Assembly (NCBI GenBank): GCA_964036155.1
Contig: OZ038422.1
Span: forward strand, 87,319,201 to 87,383,200
Direction of reading: 5' to 3'
Length of the DNA: 64,000 bases
Source of the DNA: Diploscapter coronatus
Lineage: Eukaryota; Nematoda; Chromadorea; Rhabditida; Rhabditidae
Made by a program: the position numbers and the translations under genes. How positions within the stretch are numbered: the first letter of the stretch is position 1; the number at the start of each line of letters is the position of its first letter. The notes below the pieces were generated by a model, which was not told the DNA's origin, made no database searches, and was given only the letters and a program-made list of their open reading frames with translations. Shown here piece by piece: positions 25,172 to 36,676 of this stretch.

Positions 25172-28100
25172 TGGGACTGAGAAGGGGCATCTCAGTGCAG
25201 TTTTGTTGTTCGAATTCATAGTTCTGCCGATTCACGTTTCGTCGTTAGGAAGCCAGTGCTGAATTTCGAATATCCACAAAGAGTCAGGTGGAAATATAGT
25301 ATGACGAAGGAACGACAAAACGAATAAGAAGCTCAGTTTTATACAGCCAAGGCTAAGAGGATATCCAGTTGAAAGATCGTCTAGACCTATTTTTCTGTGG
25401 GCGTATAATTGCTCGAGAAGCACAGAGAGCCTTCGAGAACATCAACTTTTGGTCTGAATGGTATGTTGAAGGCTAACTTTTGTTGATAGGCTAGAAGACG
25501 ACTTTGAAGATAATGAGGCTAGAAACGGAAGGTAATTTCCGTACGGAACTACGATGAATAGGGAGGAAGACAGTTCTGAGCAGAGAACGTTCAGAGACAT
25601 TTCCGGAATTTCTACAAGAGATTTTAGTGGGAATTTTTAATCAAATAAATCAAAGGATCACTTTTTGCAGTCGTTCGAATAAAAAACGGACGATTTTCGT
25701 GGCTTTTATAGCCGTTCGCCCTACAGGAACGCAGAGAGATGACAAAATCGAGAAAGGACAATTGAACTAGACGTTCTCGGAGCTAGACGCTCGCTTTCTC
25801 CTACCGTTCAGCCCATTTAATCAGTCTATCAGTTTATCAGTCAACTTAATTACTATCGCCAATTCATCATTTTATCTCTGCGGGTCATTTTTGCAGTATT
25901 ACTTCAATTAATTCGCTAATGCGCTCACGGTCATGCGTAAAGTGCATGTTCGCCATGAACTTGAATTTGTTATTCTTCTTTCTCACTACCAGCATAGTTA
26001 GCGCATGAAATGCAACTTAAAATCTTAAGGCATCATGACACCAGCAAATTCTTATTGTAATAATAATAATAATGATCGGCTTGAGGTTCTGATATCTTGA
26101 GGTTTCAAATAATATCAGCTTAGAAGTCGTTATTGAGTACCAGGATGGTAAGAATTACAAAAAAAAATCTTTCCAAACGCTTGAAAGGAACGCTAGATTT
26201 GCGCTCAGCACGGTGCCGGGTAGGGAAAGGCGAAGTGCGAACGTACTTGTATACGAACAACAACCTTCATCTATTCGCGAAGAGAATTTTTTTCTTATAA
26301 ACAGGCCGACCGCGCAGCGTTCAGTCTTTTCTGAGTCACCTGCTGTTACCATACTTTGCAAAATCGGAAGAACATTGCCGAAAAATGCGGAGATTGATGA
26401 GTATCTCTATTTTTCCTGCTTCTTTATTCCTTGTATCTTCATCTTCTCTCATTTTTTTCCTCTAGTCCGCAACTTTTCACTTGATTTTTGAGATGGACAG
26501 CTCTCCCAATTGTGATTACGGAAAAATAACCAAAATTGTCGGGGAAAAAACTTGAAGAAAAGACCAATCGGGATATTTTCAATGTCTTTTGGAACACAGC
26601 CGAGAGAAAAAATGTTCTGACTTTATCATTTCCCGCTCGATTCATATGATCAACTTTCATTGGAATTGAGAAAAAAAACTCGTTCTGCCGATCTTTCGAG
26701 AACCAGAACTACAATGTGGGCGATGTTTCTAATTCTGAGGATTGAGATAAGGAAGTTTGATTTGAGTATTTCTCGTACGTAATACACTAAATTTAGGTTC
26801 ATGACCATTTTATTTCAAATTCTTATGCAAGGATACATCGAAAATCATAAAATCCACATCACCGTGTCATTCTTTGTCGGTTGCATATGTATAAACTTCT
26901 GCGTAAACCTTATTGAAAGCCAAATTCTGTATCATTCGTTTTGTTCTATCAGTGCCCATATCCAGAAAGCCTTATTCCATTGGAATAAGTTGTTCTTTTA
27001 GAATAGCCTAGATATTCCAAAGAAATAATAAAACTTTCTGCATACGGAGGCAGAGTTTTACTAGTAGAAAAACGTAAAATTGGTTCTAATGGACTCATAT
27101 GGGCCGGTTATCCACTCATCATTGAGAGTTATTTTTGAATCTTTCGGTTGGTATATTGCTACTAAGCGTTCGCCGAATGAACCTGTTATTCGTTTTCAAA
27201 TTCGGCACTTCAAGTGGATTAATCATGACTAAAGTTTGACCATTCTTTGTACAACTTTGGAAAAATGTTCCAATAAGTCCATGATTATATATTATTTATA
27301 TGTATACAAGAACAACGAGTAATAAAATAAAGGAACAAAAACGAAATAGCATATCAATCAATGAGATGAACATGAAATAAAGTTTCCCGAGTTATACGCC
27401 TATAGCTAATGCGCCCAGGAATTCGATTCTTATGAAATATAACCTCAACAATTCAGACTTCAACGAGATAAGACTCTAACAAGTTAGAATTCATTAAAAG
27501 ATGCCTAAAGCTTTATAAAATAAAATTTTAGAATTAGTCAAGCTTTCTAGTTGTTATCTTTTATAAGAAAGAAATGTTATCGAGAAATAAAAATTCAGTT
27601 TGTTAATTAATTGAGTTTGAAATTATATTTTAGTACAAATAAGTTAAAAAGATTTCCGCAAGAAACGGAAGCCCTAGACGCAGGGGCAGGGGTATCGAAA
27701 GCATTCCTGCCTCCTACATCTAGTTTCATCCAAGTATCTCAACCATACGCGTTCGATATTTCGAACGTCCTTGCATTGAAGCTCGTGATATCATTCAGAC
27801 AACCATTTAAAGAACAGGAACAAGTTGTTGAGTGAGTCAGACTTCTCAATCTTGACCTCTTGACCAATTGGCCAACTGTGAACACATTTCAGTCTAATGT
27901 TTCTTGTTATTGTCTGCATGATTGCTGTATCATTATTAGCTAAGAACCAAAGCCACGTACCTATGTTCTGAACACTCAAACCAAAAATAAGATATACCAA
28001 AAGAGAAGACTGAAGAGTTGAGAGACTTGGGCTTGGAAAATTGAGGGTCAACTGTCCGGTGGGCTGTTCGAAGCTTGAATGAAGGCCTGAAAGCTTTTGA

Positions 28101-30398
28101 GCCGCAGTGGTTGAAGGATGTGGGCGGGACTACCGTGTTTCACAGCGTTCGAGAGAATAGGCGGGATCAACGTTGTTGAACAAACTCTGGAGGCTTGTGA
28201 ATGGCGTCGGTGTCTGGGCTCAAAATTGTCTAATGAATTTAAAATGAATTATTAATTAAATGAGTGAACGTCGTTCGTCTGTAATGCAGGATGAAATTTG
28301 CAAATCTCATTGTCGTTGATCGAATTAGAGACCTTCTTTAGAGGAATTTTCGTCTGTAGGGCCGCTCGATGGTCACAGAATAGTCGTGTTCAGATTTGAG
28401 ATCCTGAAAAAAGGCTTGGAAAGGTCTCAGGACATGCATGATCAGCAGATAAATTCCTAGATCATACCATAGGCCAGGAAATCGCTGAAGATTAACTAAT
28501 CTAGCTTGATTTAAGGATAATACAAGGTTAAATTTCTGCTCTCTGATCATATGCCTAGGAACACTTGATGTAAACAGGCTTAGGTATCCACCAAATCAAA
28601 TAACATGTATTTTTCAAAGTGCTTCCCAAGTCTAGACAGAACCCTTCCGCTACAATCTTCCTGCCGTGCTAATTAATTCGATAATTGAAGATGATATTAA
28701 CGCTCTCAATAACACTTGCAGATAACAGCAAGGAACGCTGATGTGGTATTTCCATATTTAGATAGTGGAACATCGCTAATGTGCAAATAAGATCGTAATT
28801 TTTGGACGATTGCTATTTTGAGCGGAGTTTCAATGCTTCCGTTGATCCCAGATCAAAGAAATGAATTTTCAGAGTGATTTTTTCTGTTAATGTCGTCTAA
28901 GAACTCGCAAAGTGTTCAGGATCGAAGAGCAGAACAATTGTTGGAATGACAGACAGTATGGTGTGCGGATGTTGCTATAGTTAGGGATAGGCGAGGGGGT
29001 GAAAGTAGGTAGAAAAGTATGGGAAAAGATAGCTTATGTCCTCACGTCATCCCGTCATTTCTCAGTTACCGGCTCGAAGTGCTGAGATTCGAAAATTTGA
29101 CCCCACTTACTCCCTCTATTCATGTATCAACCTTGTGGCTTGAACTAATGCTTTATTAAGACAAAATTGTGAAAAATCTTGTCAAATATTCAGGTACGAG
29201 TCCGTGAAGCTCGCATCATTAGAAAACAATTGCGATTTGTTAATCGTCATCATGAACTTCAACAAAAATCAGGATTGTCGTCTGATGATATTCTTCTATG
29301 ATAACTTGGAATTATACTAAGTTTCTTCAGCTTTGTTGTTTTTGTTGTCATATGATGAGATCCTCAATTTCAAGTTCCTGGTGAGATCTCGATCACGAGT
29401 ACACATTTGAGAGGCGTCGGAGCAGACGCTGAAAAACCTATCGCTAATTGTCTATTCCGATATTTCAAAAATATTCAGTAATTAAATTAGCGAATTAGGA
29501 TGAGATATGTTCATATTTCAAAATATGTAGTTTGCCACATCCGATTTTGATCCTAAGCTCAGAATTTTATTTGAAAAAGACGGGAAAATAGCGCCTGAAA
29601 ATGAGAGTATGAGAAATGCCCAAACTTGAATATATTATTTGGCACTCTTCACCTCTTTTCTGCTATAGCAACAAAGTTTTGTATCGAATGTGCATTAAAA
29701 GCCAAATCTGAGCATAGGAGCCCAACGCTAGCATTTTTCGATTTCATATTCGTGATCTACGCACCAAAATACCCTCATAGTGAAAAATGGGCCAAAAATA
29801 CGGGAGACACTTCTGAAATTTTCCTTCTCAGAAAGATGTTTGGCTATAAAATGGGAATATTGAAAAAAAAACATTTTTATTGACTATTTTGGTAGTTCTT
29901 CATTTAAAAATGCATACTAGTTGCAGATAAATAGAATGAAGTTACGTTATCAAGGCGCTAATTTGATCATACCTACTTCCCTGCTCATTACCTCATTACC
30001 TACAAATTGCGATACTACGTTCGAAATTTGTATTTAATGATGTTTGAACCGAACGTCTAGAGATATGAATAGCCGAACTTTGTTACAAGTTCGAGAATTT
30101 TGGGAATAATAATAGTAACAGCATAAAATAAGCTTCGCTGATAAAATAGCAGTCAGTATTCAATAAAAGTTTATGTTACAATAGAAACTAAACATAATGC
30201 GCATGTGCTTAGTAGCATAATGTTCAAAGATTATTCGAAACCTAAATGATCCATGTATTGATTTCCATTTCCTTCATTAGTTTAGTGAAACGCGATTTAG
30301 TCAAGAAAGAGAGTTGCAAAGAGTATGCAGTATTACTAAAAATGAAATATTTCAGGAGGCTTAATGAAGAATATCGTTTTCTAGTTTTTTTCTTTCAG
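25172..30398. other. 5.2 kb without a supported gene
   Basis: P450 upstream region and repeat-poor spacer. A TAA triplet microsatellite lies near 26057-26075. Coding-like minus-strand text occurs at about 28051-27620 (NIGTWLWFLANND..., then DTWMKLDVGGRNAFDTPAP in another frame), broken by stops. Another piece at 28550-28338 can be read as two short exons ending DYSVTIERPYRRKFL-stop. These may be remnants of one minus-strand gene; no family is recognised and no start is found. Confidence 0.4.
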
Positions 30399-30575
30399 GT
30401 AAAAACCAACTTCGACCCCTCGACGAATTACTTTGCTTGTCAAGCACCTACTCTTGTCGGTTCAAAATCTTCGTTTTTTCAAAATAACTCTTTCTTAATC
30501 AATAAAATTAGCTATGATAGAATGCTTTATCTGCACGCTAGATCAATAGAAACTTACTCGAAAAAAACAATTTAG
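30399..30575 (+). pseudogene. Orphan copy of a carboxylesterase last exon
   Basis: After a TTTCAG acceptor the frame reads VKTNFDPSTNYFACQAP, clearly paralogous to the last exon of the next gene (VKSNFYPSTNFFMCQAP, 33045-33128). The stop codon found at that place in the intact copy is lost and the frame runs on to 30575. No other esterase exon precedes it. It is most likely the residue of a tandem duplicate whose 5' part has decayed or been deleted. Confidence 0.78.
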
Positions 30576-30628
30576 TTTGAAAGAGAAGATGACCTTGATG
30601 AATAGTTTGAATCGATTTTTCGCCAAGA

Positions 30629-33128
30629 ATGGTCATAATATGGCTAGGTTCAATTATTATTTCGCTTAATGCTAAAATCATCAACATTCAAATTCAAACT
30701 GATGATGGTGTGAATGCTACGATACAAGGTAAGATTTTTTTAAACTCTACTATTGTCAACATCGGGGTTATCTCTTCATAAGTTATATCGTTTGTACTCT
30801 CGTATTTTGAAAAATAATAGTTTTTTTTTTCGATTTTTAGGCCAGACATGTTGTAGCCCATATGCCCGAGGTTATTGGTTCAGAGGAATTCGATATACTC
30901 AACCACCTATCGGCCTCTTGAGATTTTCAGTAATCAGTATGGAAAAGTATCTTGACACGCTTTGGACTTCAGTACGCTCGGCGCAAAGACCCGGAAGGAC
31001 TGATAGATGCGATGAACTACGGACCGAAGTGCAGTCAGAGTAACTTCACGAACGAAGACTGCTTGTTCATCAATATTTTTACTCCTCTCTTGGACCTTGA
31101 AATTAAGTCAGAAGATCCGCGTATGCTTCTGCCGGTCTTGTTCTACATTCATGGTACTTTCTTGCTTCTGATAAAGAATCTATCAATTTTATGGGGTGGT
31201 TGGCAGACTGGTAGCGGCGAATTCAGTCCAGCGATATTTGGGAACTTAATCGAACGTGGGCCGTTAATTATGGTATCTATCAACTATCGTCTCGGGCCCT
31301 TCGGTAGCTTTTCACATTTCCCCAATGACATAACAAAATTCAGGATTCTTCACTTCAAAGGATGACACGATACCCGGAAACTACGCAATCTCGGACATGA
31401 CTGAAGCTTTGCAGTGGACCAAAAGGTACATCAAATTCTTCGGCGGAGATCCCAATCGGATTACTATCTGCGGGCAGAGCTCTGGAGCCGAATCTGTGAG
31501 CACGCTGACGCTGTCACCGATAACTAGGGGTATGAAAATATGGTATCTTTTAGTAGGCCATGCATTTTTAGGCCTATTCAATCAAGCTATTCTCCAATCA
31601 GGATCTGCGTTTGGCGGAGGCGTTTCCCAATGCGGCTATCGGAATTCGAGCCTTCAATTAGCGATAATGTTAGGATGCGCGACTGAGGGACAATGGGACT
31701 CGGGAAAAAATTTCGATGCAAGTTTCAGAGTTTTGTAGATCAAAGTTTTATAATGCCTTGATCGCTATGATTCTATTTGATGTTCGATGTTTTATTATTA
31801 TCATTATATCACAATTCTAATAAGTCTTTAGCAAACTCTTCAATGCATGCGTTCGGCTACCGCCACGGAACTCCAGAATGCTGGCATGCATCTGCCATAT
31901 TCTCATTTTATGCAATGGGGTACCGTTATCGTAAGGACTGTTCTAATTTTTAAAGGAAAATGGTCTTTCAGGACAAGGTATATTTACCTGATACTGTAGA
32001 GAATCTTGCCATGAAGCGCCCACCGTTGAGCGTGATGGGTGGCGTTACGGCGGGAGAGTGGCTGCTTTTCGGTAAATCTTGGCCATTTCAAAATAGACCA
32101 TTTTTCTAGACGACATCTATTTATTGTTTTATGCTAAAAACAACATCTCAATCAAATATGTCATCTCCATTCTACTCTCATCTTCTCTTGAAACATACAA
32201 CTTTTCAGAACAGAAACATATTCGAGACCATCTGAAGAGTGACACTTACACGAGGCAAGGAATCATCCATCGACTGAGGGACTTGTATGAAATGAAATGC
32301 TGGAACAACTACGGTCTGCATAGGCATATCATTTAAAAAAAAACATATCGTACTCAGATGCGATCTTGCAAAGGACTATTTCGCACTATATTGACTCCCA
32401 GAAAAGCCCAGATGACGATCACATTGTAATGGCGGGAGTCTGGATTAAGGTAAAGAAAAAATCATAAAATAAATTTAGTCCTACACTTTCAGCTTATGAG
32501 CGATTTGGATTTCACTGCAGCAGTTTTACGAGATCTCAAGTACTTTGCTACTACGGGCTCGACGGCGTACCTCTATAGTTTTGACTATCTCAGTCCGTTG
32601 GCCTGGTCGTGGTTAAACGTCACCGAACTACGGCTAGCGCCGCATTCATCTGACAAATCGTATCTCTATGAAGAAGGATGCAAAGGATATAGGTGCCAGG
32701 ACGAAGATATCGCTTTGAGGGATATAATTCAGAGATGTTGGGTCAACTTCGTCTTGACTGGGTTTGACATAAAAAAATGATGAAAAACTACAAGATAAAG
32801 TTGAATTTCAGCAACCCAACTCCTATAAGCTCTGGACTACCATTTGTCTGGCCTAAACTAGACAGTAGCAACCAATACGTGTCAGTAATGCCATCTCCAG
32901 AGGTATTTGGAAGGGTCCTCTGTATTTAACAGACGTCTCTTTTTCTTATTTCTCCGCTTTTCCTACATTCCCTACCCTCTCTATCCGTCTGTATATACAG
33001 GGGGCCATTTCGCAGAAGTAATATTTGAGAATTTGAAATTTCAGGTGAAAAGCAACTTCTACCCCTCGACGAATTTCTTCATGTGCCAAGCACCAGCTAT
33101 CGATGGAAATAAGCCCCCATTTTGTTGA
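30629..33128 (+). CDS. Secreted carboxylesterase type B (COesterase family)
   Basis: Alpha/beta-hydrolase of the carboxylesterase/cholinesterase family. MVIIWLGSIIISLNA is a signal peptide, and YTQPPIGLLRF, NEDCLFINIFTP, FYIHG and the nucleophile elbow GQSSGA follow. The acidic member (TAGEW) and the catalytic His region (LAPHSSDKSYLY) are present, so the triad looks intact. Exons: 30629-30728, 30841-30929, 30973-31303 (see below), 31344-31529, 31572-31729, 31832-31930, 31972-32071, 32209-32313, 32358-32449, 32493-32761, 32812-32902 and 33045-33128, all in phase (567 residues). Within 30973-31303 the 42 bases 31154-31195 start GTACTT but lack an AG end; read through, they insert 14 residues between HG and G of the oxyanion-hole HGG. 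An intron with a mutated acceptor is an alternative. The nematode family is expanded; substrate unknown. Confidence 0.88.
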
Positions 33129-33670
33129 ATTTAAAAAATGTAAATGAATTTTCTGACCATAAGGAGTATTTGAACTTTTATGTGCTTTCGACGAAAATTC
33201 CAAATTCTTGCTGACATCTTATCGAATTGGCATGCGCTTTATTTTCGTCGTGATAAAATTGCCCTAGTACTCGACACAAGTGACACAAATTGATCACAAA
33301 ATAAATTGATCTGAATGTTCTAATTAGAGCAGCTTAAATTAAGGAAAAATGTTCACTTTTTCATACAATAAAATCCATTCGAACTCAGTGAACAGAATAA
33401 TTGCAAAGTCGTAGAAACTGCCCTACCGCCAGCCGAAGGTTGGCGCCTAGAACGGGAGGTGAACAGCCGCAAAGCGGCTGCGAGCAACGAAGTTCTAGTA
33501 AATTTCATTTTAAAAAATAAGTGAACCTTGACGTACTGAATATTTATTCAGCTTTAAATCTGCTGACTTTAGTCAAGTGTCTGAAGGATCTACAGGAAAT
33601 TAAGCAAATAGAAGAATTATGAAGTTTTCATTTCACACTTAAATTTCATTTGCCAAATGAATGCTTGAAA
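33129..33670. other. Intergenic region with a GC-rich structured block
   Basis: AT-rich flank apart from the compact GC-rich segment at 33429-33498, listed separately. The following gene starts at 33671. Confidence 0.5.
33429..33498 (+). mobile_element. Candidate Helitron 3' terminus
   Basis: A 17-base hairpin (CAGCCGCAAAGCGGCTG, 33464-33480) is followed 14 bases later by CTAG and then T, the layout of Helitron 3' ends (hairpin, short spacer, CTRR, insertion before T). An outer stem CTAGAAC/GTTCTAG (33447-33453 with 33492-33498) encloses the hairpin. No 5' end or helicase was found. Confidence 0.4.
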
Positions 33671-36187
33671 ATGTATCATTTAAAGTTATTCCTAATTATT
33701 TCCGTAGTTTTCACCTATTGCATAATTTCTACTGAATCTAATCGATTCAACAATATCAAAGGAAATCTAGAAGACTTTTTCGTGAGTCTATCAAAATCTA
33801 TTGAACTTATATAATTGTTTATAGAACGGTAGCAAGGTCAAGCTTCAAAATGTCCTCAAAAATGACCGGCACTTCCAGAAGCTTCTGAACAAATTCAGTC
33901 GGATTGTGCAGCTTTTAAAATTGAATTTAAATTATAAATTTAGAAAATCTCAAAACCGACCCTATTTTGGATTTGTTAAGATATGAAAAATATTCCGAGA
34001 CCAAGAAAGAGGTCGACACTCATAACGAAAAATTCGGCAAGGGTGAAACTACCTACAAGGCTGAAGTTAACAAATTCACTGTAGCTGTAAGTAGTCAATA
34101 TTTGAAACCAACGCGAGTTACTCAGAATACGGACTAAAAATCGAGTTATAATATCGATTTTAGAGTGAGGATGAACTGCCCCCGTTTACATTGAAAATGC
34201 CCCCGTCTAGTACGGTTTTTATCAAGGATTCTGGGAAACGTCAAAAACGAGATGAAAATAGTACTTCTTCGCTTTCCGATAGCGTAGATTGGAGACCGTT
34301 CATGAAGCCTATTTTGGATCAGGTAAGGGATATACGAAAACAAAATCTATGATAATATATTGATGAAGATCAGTCTTTCGATAAAATTCCTTTGATCATC
34401 TAGGAATCCTGTGGAGGATGTTGGGCCTTTGCGATGTTAGGCATGTTGGAGGGTTTCCTAAAAATTAACGGTATTTAATTAATTACTCTAATTAATTCGA
34501 CTTAATTGTTCCTCGATTAAGAAAAGGACCTATCTCCCCTCTCAGTCCAGCAACTATTGGATTGCGACAGAGCGACAGACTCTAAATATGGCCTAGCTAA
34601 CGGGGGTTGTGATGGAGGATATTTTCAGCTATGAAGCTAAAGCAACAAAAAATCAACTTTACGAATTTTTAGGTCGCCTCGAATTTCTTGAAAAATAACT
34701 TCGTCACTTCTGGATCTGACTATCCATTTACCGGATCGGTATTAAATTTGCTATATCTGTTTTTTTCTTTTTTAAATCCAGACCTAGGGAGCACTTTCAT
34801 CAGGCGAAAAAATACACGGGGGGTAGATCGCAAAGGCGAAATTATAGTTATGGAAATGCCTCGGAGAGGTAAAATGTTTAACTGATGAGGTGACAGATAA
34901 AAAAAAACATTTGTGAAAGAAATATGCGGGGATAGGTCGCAAGGATTTTCTGGCGGCCGTCCTTTCTAGGACTGTTTAAATCCAATAAAATTAGTCTGGC
35001 CCTTCGTCAGCTTGCATAACCGGATTGCCTTTCATTTCCCCAAAAATCATCACTTTCGACACCGGCTACGTCTCGATGAGCCAAATTAACAATGACTCGA
35101 TAGTCAAGTTGGAGAAGGTTTGGCGTTTTGGCAAACACTTTCTTCAAATGAGGGTGGATTTGAACCAGGACATGGAAGATCGAGTCAGAAAAGGCCCGGT
35201 GGCCGTTGGCCTAGCCACTACGTCAGCAATGTTCAGCTACGGATCGGGGATATATGATGGAAAATGTGGTTCATCGATTAATCACGCCGTGGTCATCGTC
35301 GGGTTTACACCGGACTATTGGATCATTAGGAATAGGTAAAATAAGAGAATTTGACTTTTCAATATAACGCCATTTTTTTAATTCCGGACTTCTCAAAATT
35401 CGACCCGCAAATCGACTCGCAGAAAAATAGTGTTTCATATTGAGAGAGAAAAAGACCATGCCTTCTTTTTCCCCTTGAAAAGGTGCACCATTTTTTCTGC
35501 GGGTCGCGCATTTTGAGAAGTCTGTTTAATTCTCGGTTTGTTTAGTTGGGGAGCCGACTTTGGAGAGGAGGGCCATATCCGATTAGCGAGGAAAGCCGGA
35601 TCTGATGCATGCATGATATACAGATATTGGGCCCAGGCTTTGAAGGTTTTCTATTGGAGATTTCGTATAACTGGATTTTAAGATTTATTTTTAGATTGGC
35701 GATTGGCCTCAGATAACCAATGAAACGCTAACGACCCCACAAGCTTCTACACCTTCAGTTGGTTTACCCCGTAAAAAAGGAAGTTTGATTTTTAACAAAA
35801 AACGCAAATTTTTGAAGAACCAACGGAAAACAATGGAGAGGATAGGGGCACAACCGCTAAGCCAAATGACCACCAGAGCCATTGCTGCAAGGACCAATGT
35901 TGTGACTCGAAATGCGACGAGTGTTTGGAATTGGACTGGGACGATGACGACGACGAAGAAGAGGACGACTGGGAAGAGGTAATTAAATCAACTATTAAAG
36001 GTAAATAGCGTAATTGTAGGATCCAACGACGACAACGATGTTGACATCGACATCAGAAATGAAACAACAGACGACGAAGCGAGGAGCGGAAATGACAAAG
36101 AAAACGAAGGTGACGGCGACGACGTCACCGCCGCCAAAAAGACGCGGAATCATCGAAAAAATCAAAAATTTGATTGTTGCAGGATAA
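33671..36187 (+). CDS. Papain-family (C1) cysteine peptidase with C-terminal Cys/acidic extension; one splice donor defective
   Basis: Cathepsin L-like secreted or lysosomal protease. The signal peptide is MYHLKLFLIISVVFTYCII and the prodomain ends with YKAEVNKF. The mature start is DWRPFMKPILDQ, the catalytic Cys is in CGGCWAFA, CDGG lies further on, His in NHAVVIVGF and Asn in IIRNSWG. Exons: 33671-33781, 33825-33897, 33944-34086, 34164-34322, 34404-34470, 34522-34628, 34673-34738, 34995-35335, 35546-35645, 35695-35770, 35818-35978 and 36020-36187 (523 residues). The exon ending at 34628 is followed by CTATGAAG instead of GTATGAAG; unspliced, it stops at once, so the gene may be a recent pseudogene or use a non-canonical site. 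After the protease domain comes an unusual tail with HCCKDQCCDSKCDEC and a run of Asp/Glu. The final exon has two possible frames depending on intron choice (35979-36019 or 36001-36019). Confidence 0.82.
34779..34973. repeat. MITE family G, copy 2
   Basis: CAGACCTAGGGAGCACTTTC at the left end and CTTTCTAGGACTG at the right, with GGTAGATCGCAAAG inside. It lies in the peptidase intron 34739-34994 and fills about three quarters of it. Confidence 0.85.
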
Positions 36188-36676
36188 CAAATTTTCACTG
36201 GCTGAAGAAACGGCCCACTTTTCTTCATCCTTCTTTCACTTGTTGTATTTCTTCCTATTTATTTTTTGCTGACAATTGCAACTTTTCGATTTTATTTTCC
36301 GAAGAAGTAATTAGAAATTTCCAAACTTCTGCCCAGCTGATTGTATTACTTTCGGCAATATCGTAGTAAAGTAATGTAAAATATCTTGACCAGTACCTAT
36401 ATTTCGAAAAGTTACGTCCAGAACTTGATAAATCCGGCTAAAAATGATACATGAGAAATTCTACTGTAGATCTTCGCGTGCTGATCGCTTTGCTTTCTTG
36501 CTTAACCTATAAAAGCAAGCCCCGCCCACTCATCGATATTAAACTACGCGGTGCGTTTGCGCCTCTCTCAAATGCATGTGTGATAATCTCAGTGTCCGTT
36601 CATTTTTCCCTTATTTCTCGCTTATTTTTGTTTGGTTTTTTTTTTTTAATTTTATTTTTGATGTTATTTTTCAGAA
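36188..36676. other. ROMO1 upstream region
   Basis: Contains AAGCCCCGCCCACTC near 36520 (GC box type) and a T-rich tract ending in TTTTTCAG at 36674, a probable spliced-leader acceptor for ROMO1. Confidence 0.5.
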
